Positions 46,011 through 56,889 of a DNA stretch of 64,000 nt are shown here, piece by piece. Every line of letters starts with the position of its first letter. The first letter of the stretch is position 1. This stretch comes from Telopea speciosissima. Taxonomy: Eukaryota > Streptophyta > Magnoliopsida > Proteales > Proteaceae. Position numbers and translations under genes: made by a program. The notes beneath the pieces are model-generated. The model was not told the DNA's origin. It saw nothing but the letters and a program-made list of their open reading frames with translations, and made no database searches. Location of the stretch: contig NC_057925.1 of assembly GCF_018873765.1 (NCBI RefSeq), forward strand, positions 49,736,010 through 49,800,009, given 5' to 3'.

Positions 46011-46839
46011 TACTCTAGAAAGTGATGTGATTCTTCGGTGGGCCGTTTCGCTTCGAAACACACTAGAATGGTCTAAAAGTGCATACATTAGCGCTATGGG
46101 CCTTGATTCTTGTGGAGCTCATCGAGATCTTTGATTTGATATGTATATTGACATATGTTGGGTTCTGGTCCGAACTAGACCAAGTGGGTCTCTTGGGCTT
46201 CTAGGGTCACTTATGCACTTTTATGGCTTAGGGTTCTCTTATAAAGTGTCCTTATTTCTCTGAGAGGTGTGTAAGATTTGAGGGGGGTTTGTAATTTTTG
46301 CTTCAGAAAAATAGTGAATCAGGTAAAAACTTTGTCTTGTGTGATAATGTGTTTGTTCTACTCTTTATCTTCATTTTCTTTCACAAAATCATCATTTTGG
46401 GCGTTGTTTTTCTAATATAAAAGTTTAATGTTTAGCCTACCATTTCTCTTTCACCGGCATATGGTTTGCCTTATTATAGTGGGAATAAGAGAAAAAGAAT
46501 TTTATGCGAATATCTTCTAAGCTTTGGTGAATAGCTACAGGTAAACGAATGCTCAAATCAAAGACTGTTCCTGTTTTCCATCTCAATTTAGTCTGATGTA
46601 CTTCCGTCAATCAACTTTTGTGGAAAATAAAGATGGACTCTTAAAGAAGCATGAATGTGGTTCAAATCACAAATGCTTAAATCAACTACTATTCCTGTTT
46701 TCCAATTCCATCTCATTTGCCTTCTCCTTTGGTCAATCAACTAGCGCGTGCCCAGTGACTATACTGATGATGATGATCGATCATGATGGGAAACCCTTTG
46801 GGGGGAATCCTCTCCAATTATCCCATGGTGCAATGCAGT
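46011..46839. other. Unassigned intergenic DNA
   Basis: AT-rich sequence without convincing frames. A piece near 46130-46420 has a promoter/poly-A look that might be an old LTR, but I see no paired ends. The frame at 46596-46847 has no known domain. Confidence 0.3.
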
Positions 46840-46992
46840 ACAGTTAGGGGTGGAGATGTCAACACCTGACTGGCATGGTATTCAATAGTGTTGAACTCAA
46901 GAAGAAAGAGAAAAAAAATTGAGGTGGTGCAACTCAGACCATTGGATGTCATGTCTACCAGGTGTCGATATCTCCACCCCGAACTGCATCGC
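46840..46992. repeat. Second-family hairpin S1
   Basis: Arms: GCAGTACAGTTAGGGGTGGA with GATGTCAACACCTG (left) and CAGGTGTCGATATCTCCACC with CCGAACTGCATCGC (right). The loop reads GTGTTGAACTCAAGAAGAAA, then an A-run, TGCAACTCA and CATTGGATG. The loop is shared with S2 (48535-48705), while the arms are different. Confidence 0.7.
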
Positions 46993-47384
46993 ACTGTATC
47001 ATGGGGTAATTGAAGTGGGGGGAAGGTGGGGGCCTGGCGAGGAGAATTGAAAGTGATTGAATCACTGACCGAGAATAACCCCATCAAAATCCAATTGACA
47101 TTAACTTGGGAAAGCTTAAACACAATTCCAATTTTCAACACATAATAAAATAAAAAAAATAATCATCTTTCATGAACGTTCTCTTCCCTTGTTCATTCGG
47201 TTACCTGCAAAAGAACTTATGCTATGAGTGAATTTCGATGAAAGGTCAGATGATTGTAAAGAAGAAAAAGAAAAAGAGATTTGTGAGACAATTTGAGCCA
47301 TAGAGGGAGCACAGTTTTAAGAATTGAGCCACTTTCTTTTTTCTTCTTTAAAAGTTTGTCTTTCCTCTTGTTTATAAAAAGGGG

Positions 47385-47552
47385 GAAGCCGTTCCTGCGT
47401 GGGATGCAGGGGCCACACCGCACGTGCCAGCCAATGAGAGCATGCACGACAGTACATTGAGAGGTAGAATTTTGGCCATACATGGGGGTATGGCAGTCAT
47501 TCCATCACCACTGTACTTGGGCATGTTGTGGCCCCCGCATCCCACGTAAAGA
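47385..47552. repeat. Core-sharing hairpin element H7
   Basis: Arms: GCGTGGGATGCAGGGGCCAC and the inverted GTGGCCCCCGCATCCCACG, extended by AAGCCGTTCC/AAGAACTTTT. The core is in the opposite orientation: GGGGGTATGGCAGTCATTCC then TACTTGGGCA. Confidence 0.75.
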
Positions 47553-47705
47553 ACTTTTTTCCTAAAAAAAAAAGAACCAGAGAGAACACCACTTGATGGC
47601 TTGGCCAGTGTAGGTTCGATGCAGCCCTTCCTCTTGCCTCTTAAGTGAGATGTGTCCTGGCCATAAATACCTGCTCTTCAAAGTTGGAAAAAATTCCTCT
47701 GCAGT

Positions 47706-48517
47706 TAGGGCTGTCAATGGGCCGGGCCTGGCCTAAACCCTAGCCCAACCCTAAAGGTCTTAATCTAAACCCAAGCCCAGCCTGGTCCTGACACTGCCTA
47801 ACAAACCTTACACTCAGCCCGACTCTGGCAAGGTTTTCCCAAGCTCGGCCTTGATTGGGCCAGGCTGGGCCTGATTGGCCCTGAATAACTTGGCCCATTG
47901 TCTACTGTGTCATGGAAGTGATGGAACTAAGAAAACCTACCGTTAAACAACGTTAAGGTATGGAAATATTGGAGAAGGGAGGGGCACTTTAGGGAAAACA
48001 AGAATGTAAGGTGTTTTTGACACAACCCACGATTAAGGTTGTCTTCAAGACTTCAACCTTGCGCACAGAACAGGGGGGAAGACTAGACTTCTTTAAATTG
48101 AGAGAACTTACTCAACACAACTCCAATCCAAGCAAGATTTCTGGCGAAGGTTTCTGACCCTTTACCCTATTGAATTCAACAGGTATCACTCCAACTATTG
48201 TTCGAAGTTTAAAGAAAGAAACCTGCAACTCAGATCTGGCGATGGAAGGACCAGACTTAAAGTCTTGCTTAAATCCCACGAATTAGATTGAATTCCAGTC
48301 TCAGATTTGGCAGCTTGAGTCGCCTAATGATTAATGAACATCCCACAAAATACCAGGGTGAAAGGGCAGGCACGAATGAAATAAACTTCATCGGATCAAT
48401 ACAGGGTCGGGCTGGCCCAACCCGACCCTTTCTTATCCCCAGGCCCAGCTCAGCTCTGTCCGGGCTCAGGGAGGGTTAGGGCTGGGTCGGGATGGCCGGG
48501 TTTCTATGACACCCTAA
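47706..48517. mobile_element. hAT-type element with GGGCCGGGCC-like subterminal repeats
   Basis: Ends TAGGGCTGTCAA and ATGACACCCTAA, flanked by TCTGCAGT (47698-47705) and TCTATAGT (48518-48525), an 8-bp duplication with two mismatches, both transition type. Subterminal parts are rich in GGGCTGGGCC/GGCCCAGCC-type motifs. The centre (47900-48380) is non-repetitive. No transposase. Confidence 0.7.
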
Positions 48518-48534
48518 TCTATAGTGCCGTAATC

Positions 48535-48705
48535 TTGCAGTGCACTGCAGTGTGACCTTGAGAGCTTGACACATGGAAGTTGTGACATCCAAAAGTATTG
48601 GGCTCGAGAAGAAAGGAAAAAAAAAACACTGCCTTGCATCAAACTCACATCATTGGATGAAGCTTCTTCCACCTGTCGAACTCTCAAGCGCGCATTGCAG
48701 AGGAT
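48535..48705. repeat. Second-family hairpin S2
   Basis: Arms: CTGCAGTGTGACCTTGAGAG with CTTGACACATGGAAG (left) and CTTCCACCTGTCGAACTCTC with AAGCGCGCATTGCAG (right). Loop: GTATTGGGCTCGAGAAGAAA, A-run, TTGCATCAAACTCA and CATTGGATG, as in S1. Confidence 0.7.
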
Positions 48706-50313
48706 TTTAATCCTTGAAAGTTTCGTTTTTTATTTTTTTTAGGTTTTTTTCAAATGCCACCCTCAAATTGCCCATTTGTACAGATGCACCCTTGAAACTT
48801 TATTATGTCCAATTGCACTCCTATTTTTCAAACATTGTAACACTTTAGTCTAGTCCGTTAGGCTCTGTATGGTAACATTTTTTTTAGTGTTTCTGGTATT
48901 TTTTTTCCATTTTTTGGAACAGAAACACGCTAAAATCTGAATAGTATGCCCGATTTGTTTTTTTTGGTTTTTTTTTAAACGATTCAGGCACTTGACACAC
49001 TTTTAGCACACATTTGAGAAACACTTTTTTAAAAAGTCAGAGAAACAACCGTCCATTTTAAGTACGCGGGGTATTTGTGGGATTTGTCATTTAAAACATA
49101 AAAACCATCATTTTGTGCCCTAAACAAAACCAAATCTTCTTCTTCTATCGTCTTCTTTGTTGGAGAAACACAGCAGCTTAGAAGAGAGAGCGTCTTCTTC
49201 TTTGGAAGACCCCTGTGATCGAAGCCAATTCACGGTATTGTAGGTGGGTAGAAGCTCTTCAAAGGACCTTTGTGCAGTTGAAGCTCTGTGGGTGTGGGTG
49301 AATCGACTCTTCGAAGGTACTCTCTACCTCTTCCCTGCAATTTGGTTCACTTTCTAGTCTTCTGTATTTTCTTTTGCTTCTGTGGGTGTGGGTGAATCAG
49401 AAATAACCTAACGGATCTAACATTGAGGATGGGTAATCGTGAAGTTCTGCCTTTGCGATTTGAGACGAAAAATTTATGTTTTTTGATTGTCGATTGAAGT
49501 CGCTGGTCATAGTAACCAAATCCCTAGTACATAGGGTTTATTTGATCCCTGCTCATGCGATTTGATATGAAAAATACACGAGACTATTCCTCATCACTCA
49601 CATGAGCCAGAGGGATTGGAGAAGCCGTATGGGCTTCATCAAATTTCTCGGGTATAAAGGGTTTATTTGATCCCTGCTCATGCGATTTGAGATAAAAAAT
49701 ATTCTGATTTTTGTTTCAATTTATAACATTCACAGAGAATTTTTGTACCTAGGGTTTATATGATTGCTGATTTGAGATGAAAAATTCTGGTTATTTGAGA
49801 TAAGTTTCGGTTGTTAGGCATTTGGGGTCAGTTTTCTATGTTGGGTAAACTTAGATAAGCTTGAGCTCTTAGAGGTGCTTGTGAATGGCTCCTGCTGAAC
49901 CTCAATTTGATTTTTTCGCTTGAATATTGGGGTACTGGTGATTCACCTCATATATGTTGGATACACTTATATGGGTTTGAGGATTGCTCCAGCTTGTTCA
50001 ATTTCAATTTTTTGCTTGAACTAATGGGAAGAGGGGTAAAACAAGAATGGGAGAAACGAAGGTAAGCATGGTGGTGGCTCTCTAGAAAGCTCAGTGCAAC
50101 CAGCCAACACCTTGGGAGGGTGTCCTTGTAATCCAATAGCAGCATGAGTAAAAAGGTTTTCTTTCATTAGGAAAATTACAACCATTCTTTCTATAAAACT
50201 TGTGACATTTTATGATTATTATTTTTATACAACTTCTATTTGTTATTTTATTTGATTGATCCTATATGGGGTTTATAGATTTGAACTATTTGTTTGTTTA
50301 AATAGTTACGATA

Positions 50314-50724
50314 ATGGGAAGTTCACAAAATGAGAATGCCAAGTGGAATTAATCTAATATAGACATCTTTGTTAACATTATGGTGAGTGGAGTTGGAAAA
50401 GGTAATCGAACAACAAGTATATTTAACAAGACAAGGTGGAGAAACATACTGGAAGAGTTTACCAAAGAAACCGGTCTGAAATTTTCTTATATACAAATGA
50501 GAAACAAGATGAACAAATTGAGGTAGGACTATAGTAGCTTTAAGAAGTTACTTGACACAACTGGCTTTGGTTGGAATACTCTGACAAGAACTGCTACTGT
50601 TGATGATGACTCGATATGGGATAGGCACATAATGGAGAGAAACCTTGATTTCATGTCCTGCACACAGGAAGTCCATACTCCTCTGTACTCTAGATTGAAG
50701 TTTGGTTATTTGTATTATGAGTAG
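50314..50724 (+). pseudogene. MYB/SANT-like DNA-binding domain remnant
   Basis: Reads MGSSQNENAKWN, then after an in-frame stop SNIDIFVNIMVSGVGKGNRT, TRWRNILEEFTKETGLKFSY, IQMRNKMNKLR, a second stop, and DYSSFKKLLDTTGFGWN ending WDRHIM. This matches the MYB/SANT-like domain (PF12776 type) found both in Harbinger ORF1 proteins and in plant L10-interacting MYB-domain proteins. Two stops make it a pseudogene unless introns remove them. Confidence 0.7.
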
Positions 50725-51367
50725 AATTAAAAGTTATTTTTTTAGGATAATTTGTTGTGTTACTTTGAATTTGGAATTGCTTGTGGTGATTTTTTCTTTT
50801 TAATCTATTTGTGTGAGAATGTTGTTTAAGTTGTTGTTAAGGATTTTTAGTGTTTCTTATTATAGATTAAGTTCGATATAGTCATAATATGTTTCTTCTA
50901 TTTTATTTTAGGAATGGTTCATAATGGTCGTGTGTCTAGTGCGTATTTGGAAGAACTAAAAAGAGAAGACATTGAAGAAGAAGTGTATGGAAATGAAGAT
51001 AAGAGGATCCAGAAGAACAAGAGAAAGACATAATATTTGAAGAGTATAGAGATGAAGATAAGGATCCAGAAGAACAATCGGAAGATGATGTTATCTCACC
51101 TGAGAGATGGATGTACTTAGGAAGAGGATTGCGAACAAGTTAGCAACAAAGCATGGAATGGCTCACATTACTTGACTCATAATTTTTATTAATTTTGGAT
51201 ATTCAAGTACATTAATGTTATTTTTTTATGCTATCATTTTGGTTATATGTTGTTTTTTATATTAGTATGACTTTGTTTTAACATTCATATTCCAATTATG
51301 TGCAATTTTCTCTTTTACATAGTTCTTCAAAATTATAAACCCTAATTTTAGTTAATCTTACAGAAAG

Positions 51368-51564
51368 ATGAAAGGTGAAGGTCCTATGTGTCCTTGTGGT
51401 CAAGGTTCAATGGTGTTAAAGATATCTCGCACACAAAAAAATCCAGGACGATGATTTTTCAAATGCCCCGCAAATGAAGATCATGTAGGGCATTTCAAGT
51501 GGCACAATCTTGATGAGGATATTGATGAGCGTATCAATGATAATGTTATCAAGACTGTCATTTG
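51368..51564 (+). pseudogene. GRF-type zinc finger remnant
   Basis: Reads MKGEGPMCPCGQGSMVLKIS, RTQKNPGR, a stop in place of the next residue, then FFKCPANEDHVGHFKWHN. The spacing CPCG, NPGR, FxxCP and FxW is that of the zf-GRF domain. The stop replaces a residue that is usually Arg/Lys/Tyr by a C-to-T type change. Confidence 0.65.
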
Positions 51565-52010
51565 AAGTCATCCACCAACAGGAAATCAACCGAAGTATTT
51601 TGTATTCGATGTTACATCCTTCTTGTTGATATGGAACCTGATCATATCAATTGTTCTTGTTTATGTTTTATTTCATCTTTAGAATTCAGTTGTAATAACT
51701 TGTTTAAACTCATGGTTGTACTGCCTAAACAGTTTTAAGTAGTTTTTAATTGTGGTTATTGTTTTGTTGTTTTTTTTTGTTAAAAAAACATAAGTACAAA
51801 AACCATGGTATAAGTGGTAATTACGTAATTTTTTATAAACAATAGAAACGATTCTGCTAAGTACGACCCATACAGATTTCTGGTTCTTCTGAGTTTTAGA
51901 AACATTTTTTTTTTGGATTACCATATAGAATTTCAGGACCCAGAAACACATAAAAGTGTGTAGAACCCAAAAACACTAAAAAAAATAGAAGCGTTACCAT
52001 ACAGAGCTTA

Positions 52011-53405
52011 ATCTCTCCCCCTCCCGGCCTCTGTATCCCTCTTACCCTCCCTGCCTCTGCATCCCCTCCCTACCCCACCTCTCTGCAACTCCCTCCAGCC
52101 CTTGGGCATCTTAAACCTATACTCCTCGCTCCTACCCTAGCGCTCGTCCCCGCCCCTATCCACATCCACAACCATTATTGGCAACTATTTTTGCTCCCAC
52201 TTCACCGGTATCAAACATCCTCTATGTCTATGAGGTCTGCAACTAAAGCCAAACTTAAAAACCTTGGAGAAACTGGCATATAATTGCAGAAGTTGCAGGC
52301 TTTAAGAAACCCATAATTGTTGGTTGGAAGGGAGGAGAGATTTAGATGTGATCCTGGTGGTGGGTTGTTGAAATTGCTTAATAGCAATCCATGGGAAGAC
52401 TCTGGTACCTTCATTTTGATTGATGGAAACTTTTAAGTTCAAGAAGAATGGTATTTAAAAAATTAGAAGAGGTTCCAAACGTATCTTCTCTAATTCTATC
52501 TGCCTCTTTTTCAACTTTGTTAAAACTTTTATTTTCAAATTAGAAAAGTTCTTTCCATTTGTTATCGGCTCCACTCAAAGCAACCAATGTTTAAAAACAA
52601 AACCCTGTTCTCCATGAGCAAACGTTAGAGGTCTAGCACTTGATTATGATTCCTTACATACACAATCTAGAACGATGTCATTTTGGTTGAATATGACTTA
52701 GCTTCCTAAAAAAAACCTCTGCACCCCGTAGCACCACATCCTCCCCCCCACTCTCTCTCTCCTACCCGCCATTGCCCTCTTACGCCTAAATAGGGCGATT
52801 TGCAAGCTAGCAGTCAACTCTCAACTGAACGAACAATCCCTTTGCTATTTTTTTTCTTTTTCTGGTTTTGATAACCGTAACCAGAAGAAACCGGTTACTA
52901 GGTGGGAATTTAATGCACTGTTTAGGTTATTTTATATCAAATCCACGATTACAATAGAATAATAAAGTGATGATAAGTTGGGAGAACATACACTCTAATA
53001 GCATTCACCCATAAAATATTCCTTTAATCAATTCCCCAGTCAAAATGGTAAGATCCCCTTTAATTTTTTTCTTAGATTTTAGGCTACCAAATCTGTAAGT
53101 TGCGATTTAAAGCTCAAAGAATGAATTGGGAAAAGGGTTTTAACACCCTTCTCTATAAGTCATGCATATCAGATTGGAACGTCTAATCTGAAATAATTAT
53201 TTGATCCAAATTCCGATTCACAATACTTTGATAGAATCAGTCATAGCCGATACCAATCCGATCCAATCGATATTGACCAATTCAATCCGAGATTACGAAC
53301 CTGGCAGTACCCTAGTTTTGATATATAGAAAAGGAGAGGATTGGCATACCAGGACAAGGCTGGAAACAGAAAAGCAAAAGGGGTTCCTTCCAAAAAGGAG
53401 AAAAG
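52011..53405. other. Unassigned DNA right of the Harbinger element
   Basis: A C/T-rich tract (52010-52160) and AT-rich DNA without domains. Text at 48735-48857 left of the Harbinger element (AATGCCACCCTCAAATTGCC) looks like a transposon end, so the Harbinger element may sit inside another element; its right end was not found here. AATCGG-like repeats lie at 53200-53300. Confidence 0.3.
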
Positions 53406-53409
53406 AAGG

Positions 53410-53592
53410 ACCCTGATCCTCTACGACCTGCTGCCCATAGCGGTTATAGCAGCTCACTAATGAGACATGGTGCAATGACTGCCCTACCCCCATTTGAACA
53501 AGATGTCGAACAAGGATAAGATGATCATTGCGCCGCACCTCATCACGATGCTGCTCAGGCAGGCCGTTGACGATCTGGATTGAAAGAAGAAC
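53410..53592. repeat. Core-sharing hairpin element H6
   Basis: Arms: GATCCTCTACGACCTGCTGC (left) against CAGGCAGGCCGTTGACGATC (right), and GAGACATGGTGCAATGA against TCATTGCGCCGCACCTC. Core: GCAATGACTGCCCTACCCCC followed by ATTTGAACAAG. More diverged than H3-H5. Confidence 0.65.
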
Positions 53593-54099
53593 GACCCATG
53601 TTGATACCCTTGGCGGCCTTTCCAGCCTTCAAAAAAAAATCTTTGCCCTCGCCGTCCCATCGTTGGCGTTTGCAGTCAAATCCTTTCCATTATTTCTGGC
53701 CAATTTGGATTCAAACCCACGAAATTCGATCCCACTGCCGAAGTCCAAGTTTTAAAAACCTTTGGCTGTAATTGATCTAAAAGACTTATCTAAACCACCC
53801 ACTTCGTTGTCCCCACACCAATTATTCATACCCTGTTAGGGCCCCTCTCTCTCTTTTTCCTCCATGACAAGTGTAGACTCCCTTGGCAAAGTGGAAATGG
53901 TAGCGAACGGTTGGGATCTAAGGCAAATCAAAAGTTTGGTTTTTTGTTAGCTTTTGTTCTTAAAGGTCATGGGGACAGCAGAGAGAGCCACAGACTGACC
54001 CTATCAGGGGATGGAGCGTATTTCCTATTGCCTAATCTACACTACCAACTTAGAATAGTTGAGAAAGGCAGATAGGGGAAGAAAATTTTATGTATGTGG

Positions 54100-54665
54100 G
54101 GGGTGTGTATTGAAAATGTCGACACCGAGGAGATGAAATGACCGTCTGCCCTATGAAAGGTGAAAATCTCATCCTTCAAGATATCAACGTGCGCAAAAAT
54201 TATGCTCCCAACAAAGAACATTGCAGCGCACTTCAGTCAAGATAGATTGAGTTGTTGTTGTTGAAAGTGGGATAGGATAGGACCAAGACAAAATATACCG
54301 GTTGACGGTCTGATCCAAAATCTTTAGCTATTTGATAAAAATAACGTAATGGCACAGGAAGACATATCTAAGGTATGTATCGATCATGTCTAGACACACA
54401 AAAGGTGAAATGACCACCTGTTCTTATGAAAAATGAAAATCCCACCCTCCAAGATGCCAACATGTGCAAATCATGCTCTCCACACAGAACATCATAGCCC
54501 ACTTCAATCAAAATCCACTGAGTTGTTGTTGTTGAAAGTGGGATAGGGCCAAAATATCATTTCAGTATCACTTCGAGGTACCACTTGGGGGGTCCGATCC
54601 AAAATCTTCAACTATCTCATAAAAATAACCTAATGGTACAGCAAGACATATCCAAGGTCTCAGCA
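54100..54665 (+). repeat. Two-copy tandem repeat, period about 290 bp
   Basis: Copy 1 (about 54100-54375) and copy 2 (about 54390-54665) share GAAATGACC, TGAGTTGTTGTTGTTGAAAG, TGGGATAGG, GATCCAAAATCTT and GACATATC. Both contain a GAAATGACCRYCTG motif reminiscent of the hairpin core. No coding frame. Confidence 0.8.
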
Positions 54666-54782
54666 ATGTGGGATGATAACTCTATATCTCTCAATATCTC
54701 AACAATTTAAAAGAAAATACCATTTGATAATCCATGATGAAATCATCTGCACAATAGGACCTAGTAATCAATCTCAATCTCA

Positions 54783-54783
54783 A

Positions 54784-54812
<29 letters not shown>
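54783..54812. repeat. TC microsatellite
   Basis: About fifteen TC units close to the 3' side of the MIR160 hairpin (minus strand). Confidence 0.9.
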
Positions 54813-54814
<2 letters not shown>

Positions 54815-54960
54815 AAAGGACTCAAAGGAGGAGGAAGAAGAGGAGTAGAAAAATGCAGAGCATCAATAAATATAATAAAGGATGTATTTGTGACAGTAAT
54901 TCACCTGAGAAGAGGGAAGAGGGGCTTTGAATCTGATCTGATCTGATCACTGGAGGTTAG

Positions 54961-55068
54961 TATTCTGGAATCTGCATGGCTCCCCAGATGCCAACTAAGA
55001 ACAGTGTCAGTCGATTTTGACAAAAGCTTCCTAGATGGCATTCAGGGAGCCAGGCAGATCATCAATCA
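54961..55068 (-). ncRNA. MIR160: MIR160 microRNA precursor
   Basis: miR160 guides cleavage of ARF10/16/17-class auxin response factor mRNAs. The mature 21-mer is on the minus strand at 55036-55056; it reads TGCCTGGCTCCCTG then AATGCCA, the recognised AA-variant of miR160 (the commonest form has TA there). The star arm lies at 54971-54992 (minus: GGCATCTGGGGAGCCATGC). On the minus strand the two arms pair over about 25 bases with a few mismatches and G-U pairs, and the stem continues through CTAGGAAGC/GTTCTTAG to a loop of about 22 bases. Mature sequence on the 5' arm agrees with all known MIR160 loci. Promoter not located; the primary transcript should start above 55100. No neighbouring protein gene within 3 kb. 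Confidence 0.95.
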
Positions 55069-56394
55069 ATCAATCAGTCAATCCCCCTTCACCACTTAAT
55101 TAACTTCTCTATCAAAGGATAGCTAGGGCATTTCCCAAAAAATTGCAGCAGCATCTTCTACTTCAACTTCTGATCACTTTAGCCAACCTTCCCATATCCA
55201 CCAATTAGGACCACCACAACCTACACACAAGTACACCAACAGAAGAAATTAAAGTCAATTTGATTACTTGTTTGGGTCTTAACCAGACTTCCCATATATG
55301 ATATCCATGCATTGAAGTGACTTGTTTTTGTTTTGGAATCAAATAGAACTTAATTCACTGTCAAATAAAGAAGAAGAAGAAGAAGGCACTTCGATTCCCT
55401 TAAACTACTGATAAATTAAACCCACTCTTCTAAAGACACCAATTTATTGAAATTAAATAATTTGAAAGAAATAAATATTAAAACTGAAACATCTACACCA
55501 ATAAGAACAGGGTTCAAGGAACAATTAAAACCAATTAGGCCTGACTTAAGATCTGGAAACTACAAAGTTTTTCAGGAACCGCCCCCCCCCCCCCCCCCCT
55601 TCTCAAGCTAAATCATAGAGCAGATGATATCTCAAAGGAAAGATGAAAAAAATGGAAATAGGCAATCTTTACTTGCACCAAGTAGGAATTTAAAGGAAAA
55701 GCTGATGAAAGAGATTAAACTCACACAGTCACTCTCTCTCCAACTGGCTTTTTTAGAAAGTAAAGAAACCCAGTTGCTTAGCCAGTCCAGGCCACCTCCT
55801 CAGTTAGCGGCATGGAATAAGAAGAAGAAGAAGAATAAAATACTACAGGGGTCAGGAGTGGATTCTTTGCTAAAGAAAACTTACTCTGGCACGCCTCCTT
55901 TTTCTTTATTCTCTTTTCGCTCTTTCTTTACAGTTGATTTCCAATTTGGGAGAGATTAACTGGTTAAGTGTTAAAAAAGTCAAAAGAAAGAGAGGAAAAA
56001 AGAGATCCGTTACAATTGACCTACGTACCAATTTTTCTTTCTTTCCACAAAGCAAAAATCCATTTCTTACTTAAAATCTTAATTAAGTGTGGAAAGTTTT
56101 TTGTGGTCGGTTGTGGATTGTGACCTTGGGACAAAGACAAAATGAGTGGATGAACGTAGTCATCTTATCAGGGTCGAACAGTGATATGCAAATTTTAACT
56201 ATTTCATATCTAGGAAATAGTCTAAATAAATCATTTGTCAAATTTATGCTTCAAACGTAATCATTTACAATTCCATGTAGGGTCATACCCTTCCATGTAT
56301 GTCTTATTTATAGTCATGTGTGCACCCTCTTGGTAGCTTAGATTTTCAATTCATTGTTTTGTTACTCGACAAACGAATTAATCTAAAATTTATT
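55069..56394. other. Upstream DNA of MIR160 and unassigned sequence
   Basis: Expected to contain the MIR160 promoter on the minus strand. It holds a GAA microsatellite near 55370-55385, a poly-C tract at 55583-55599 and a 111-residue frame at 55624-55959 with no recognisable domain and skewed composition, which I do not call a gene. Confidence 0.4.
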
Positions 56395-56790
56395 ATATGA
56401 GCATACGACAGGATGCAGAATGTTGGGTAGCTAAAAAACATCATATAGATAAAAATCAGTGTAGTGAATATGAGGATGTTGAAATGGATGAGTCGCAAAA
56501 CTAGGAAAGATAAAGTAAAGAATGATCATATTAGAGATTTATTTGGGAGTAGCTTTGACACATAATAAGATACGAGAAAGTGGTTTGAGGTGCCATGTTC
56601 AACGGAGGCCTTTAAAATTTTAAATACACCAGTATGGAGGAATGATTTGATTCAGATTAAAGGAACTATAAGAGCCAAAGACGGACCAAACCTGACTTAG
56701 GAGAAGTGAGAAAATACATGCATAGCTTATGTCTTTGTGGAGTGGTTTCATGGATTATGACCTTAGGAGAAGTGAGAAAATAATGCATAG
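56395..56790 (+). mobile_element. RTE-type LINE C-terminal fragment
   Basis: Matches the C-terminal part of the RTE element at 62640-62960: NMRMLKWMSRKTRKDKVKND is the counterpart of the text after 62665. Several frame breaks; both ends lost. Confidence 0.75.
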
Positions 56791-56799
56791 ATTTGAGTT

Positions 56800-56866
56800 T
56801 TTTGAAAAACCAGGCGGTGATCTGAGTTTCGTTTGAAAACCAGGGGGTGACGTGTAATTTACCCTT
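56800..56866. mobile_element. MULE terminal-repeat remnant
   Basis: Reverse complement reads GGGTAAATTACACGTCACCC then AACTCAGATCACC, akin to the ends of the MULE at 23623-25375. No partner end found. Confidence 0.45.
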
Positions 56867-56889
56867 ATTATTTTAAGGTATGTTTTTAA

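Larger units (their letters stand above)
48861..52007 (+). mobile_element. PIF/Harbinger-type element with MYB/SANT and GRF-finger remnants
   Basis: TIRs GGCTCTGTATGGTAAC (left) and GTTACCATACAGAGC (right end) are flanked by the 3-bp target TTA (48858-48860 and 52008-52010), as in PIF/Harbinger. Inverted similarity goes on through TTTTTTTTAGTGTTTCTGG. Inside, a degraded MYB/SANT-like frame (about 50314-50724) and a zf-GRF-like frame (51368-51560) are both plus-strand. I find no DDE transposase. The 49230-49800 part has gene-like repeats of CCCTGCTCATGCGATTTGA. Confidence 0.75.

Noticed and set aside
55624-55959. 111-codon plus-strand frame near MIR160
   Set aside because: No known domain, Lys-rich with a GAA microsatellite; no splice or promoter context to support it.
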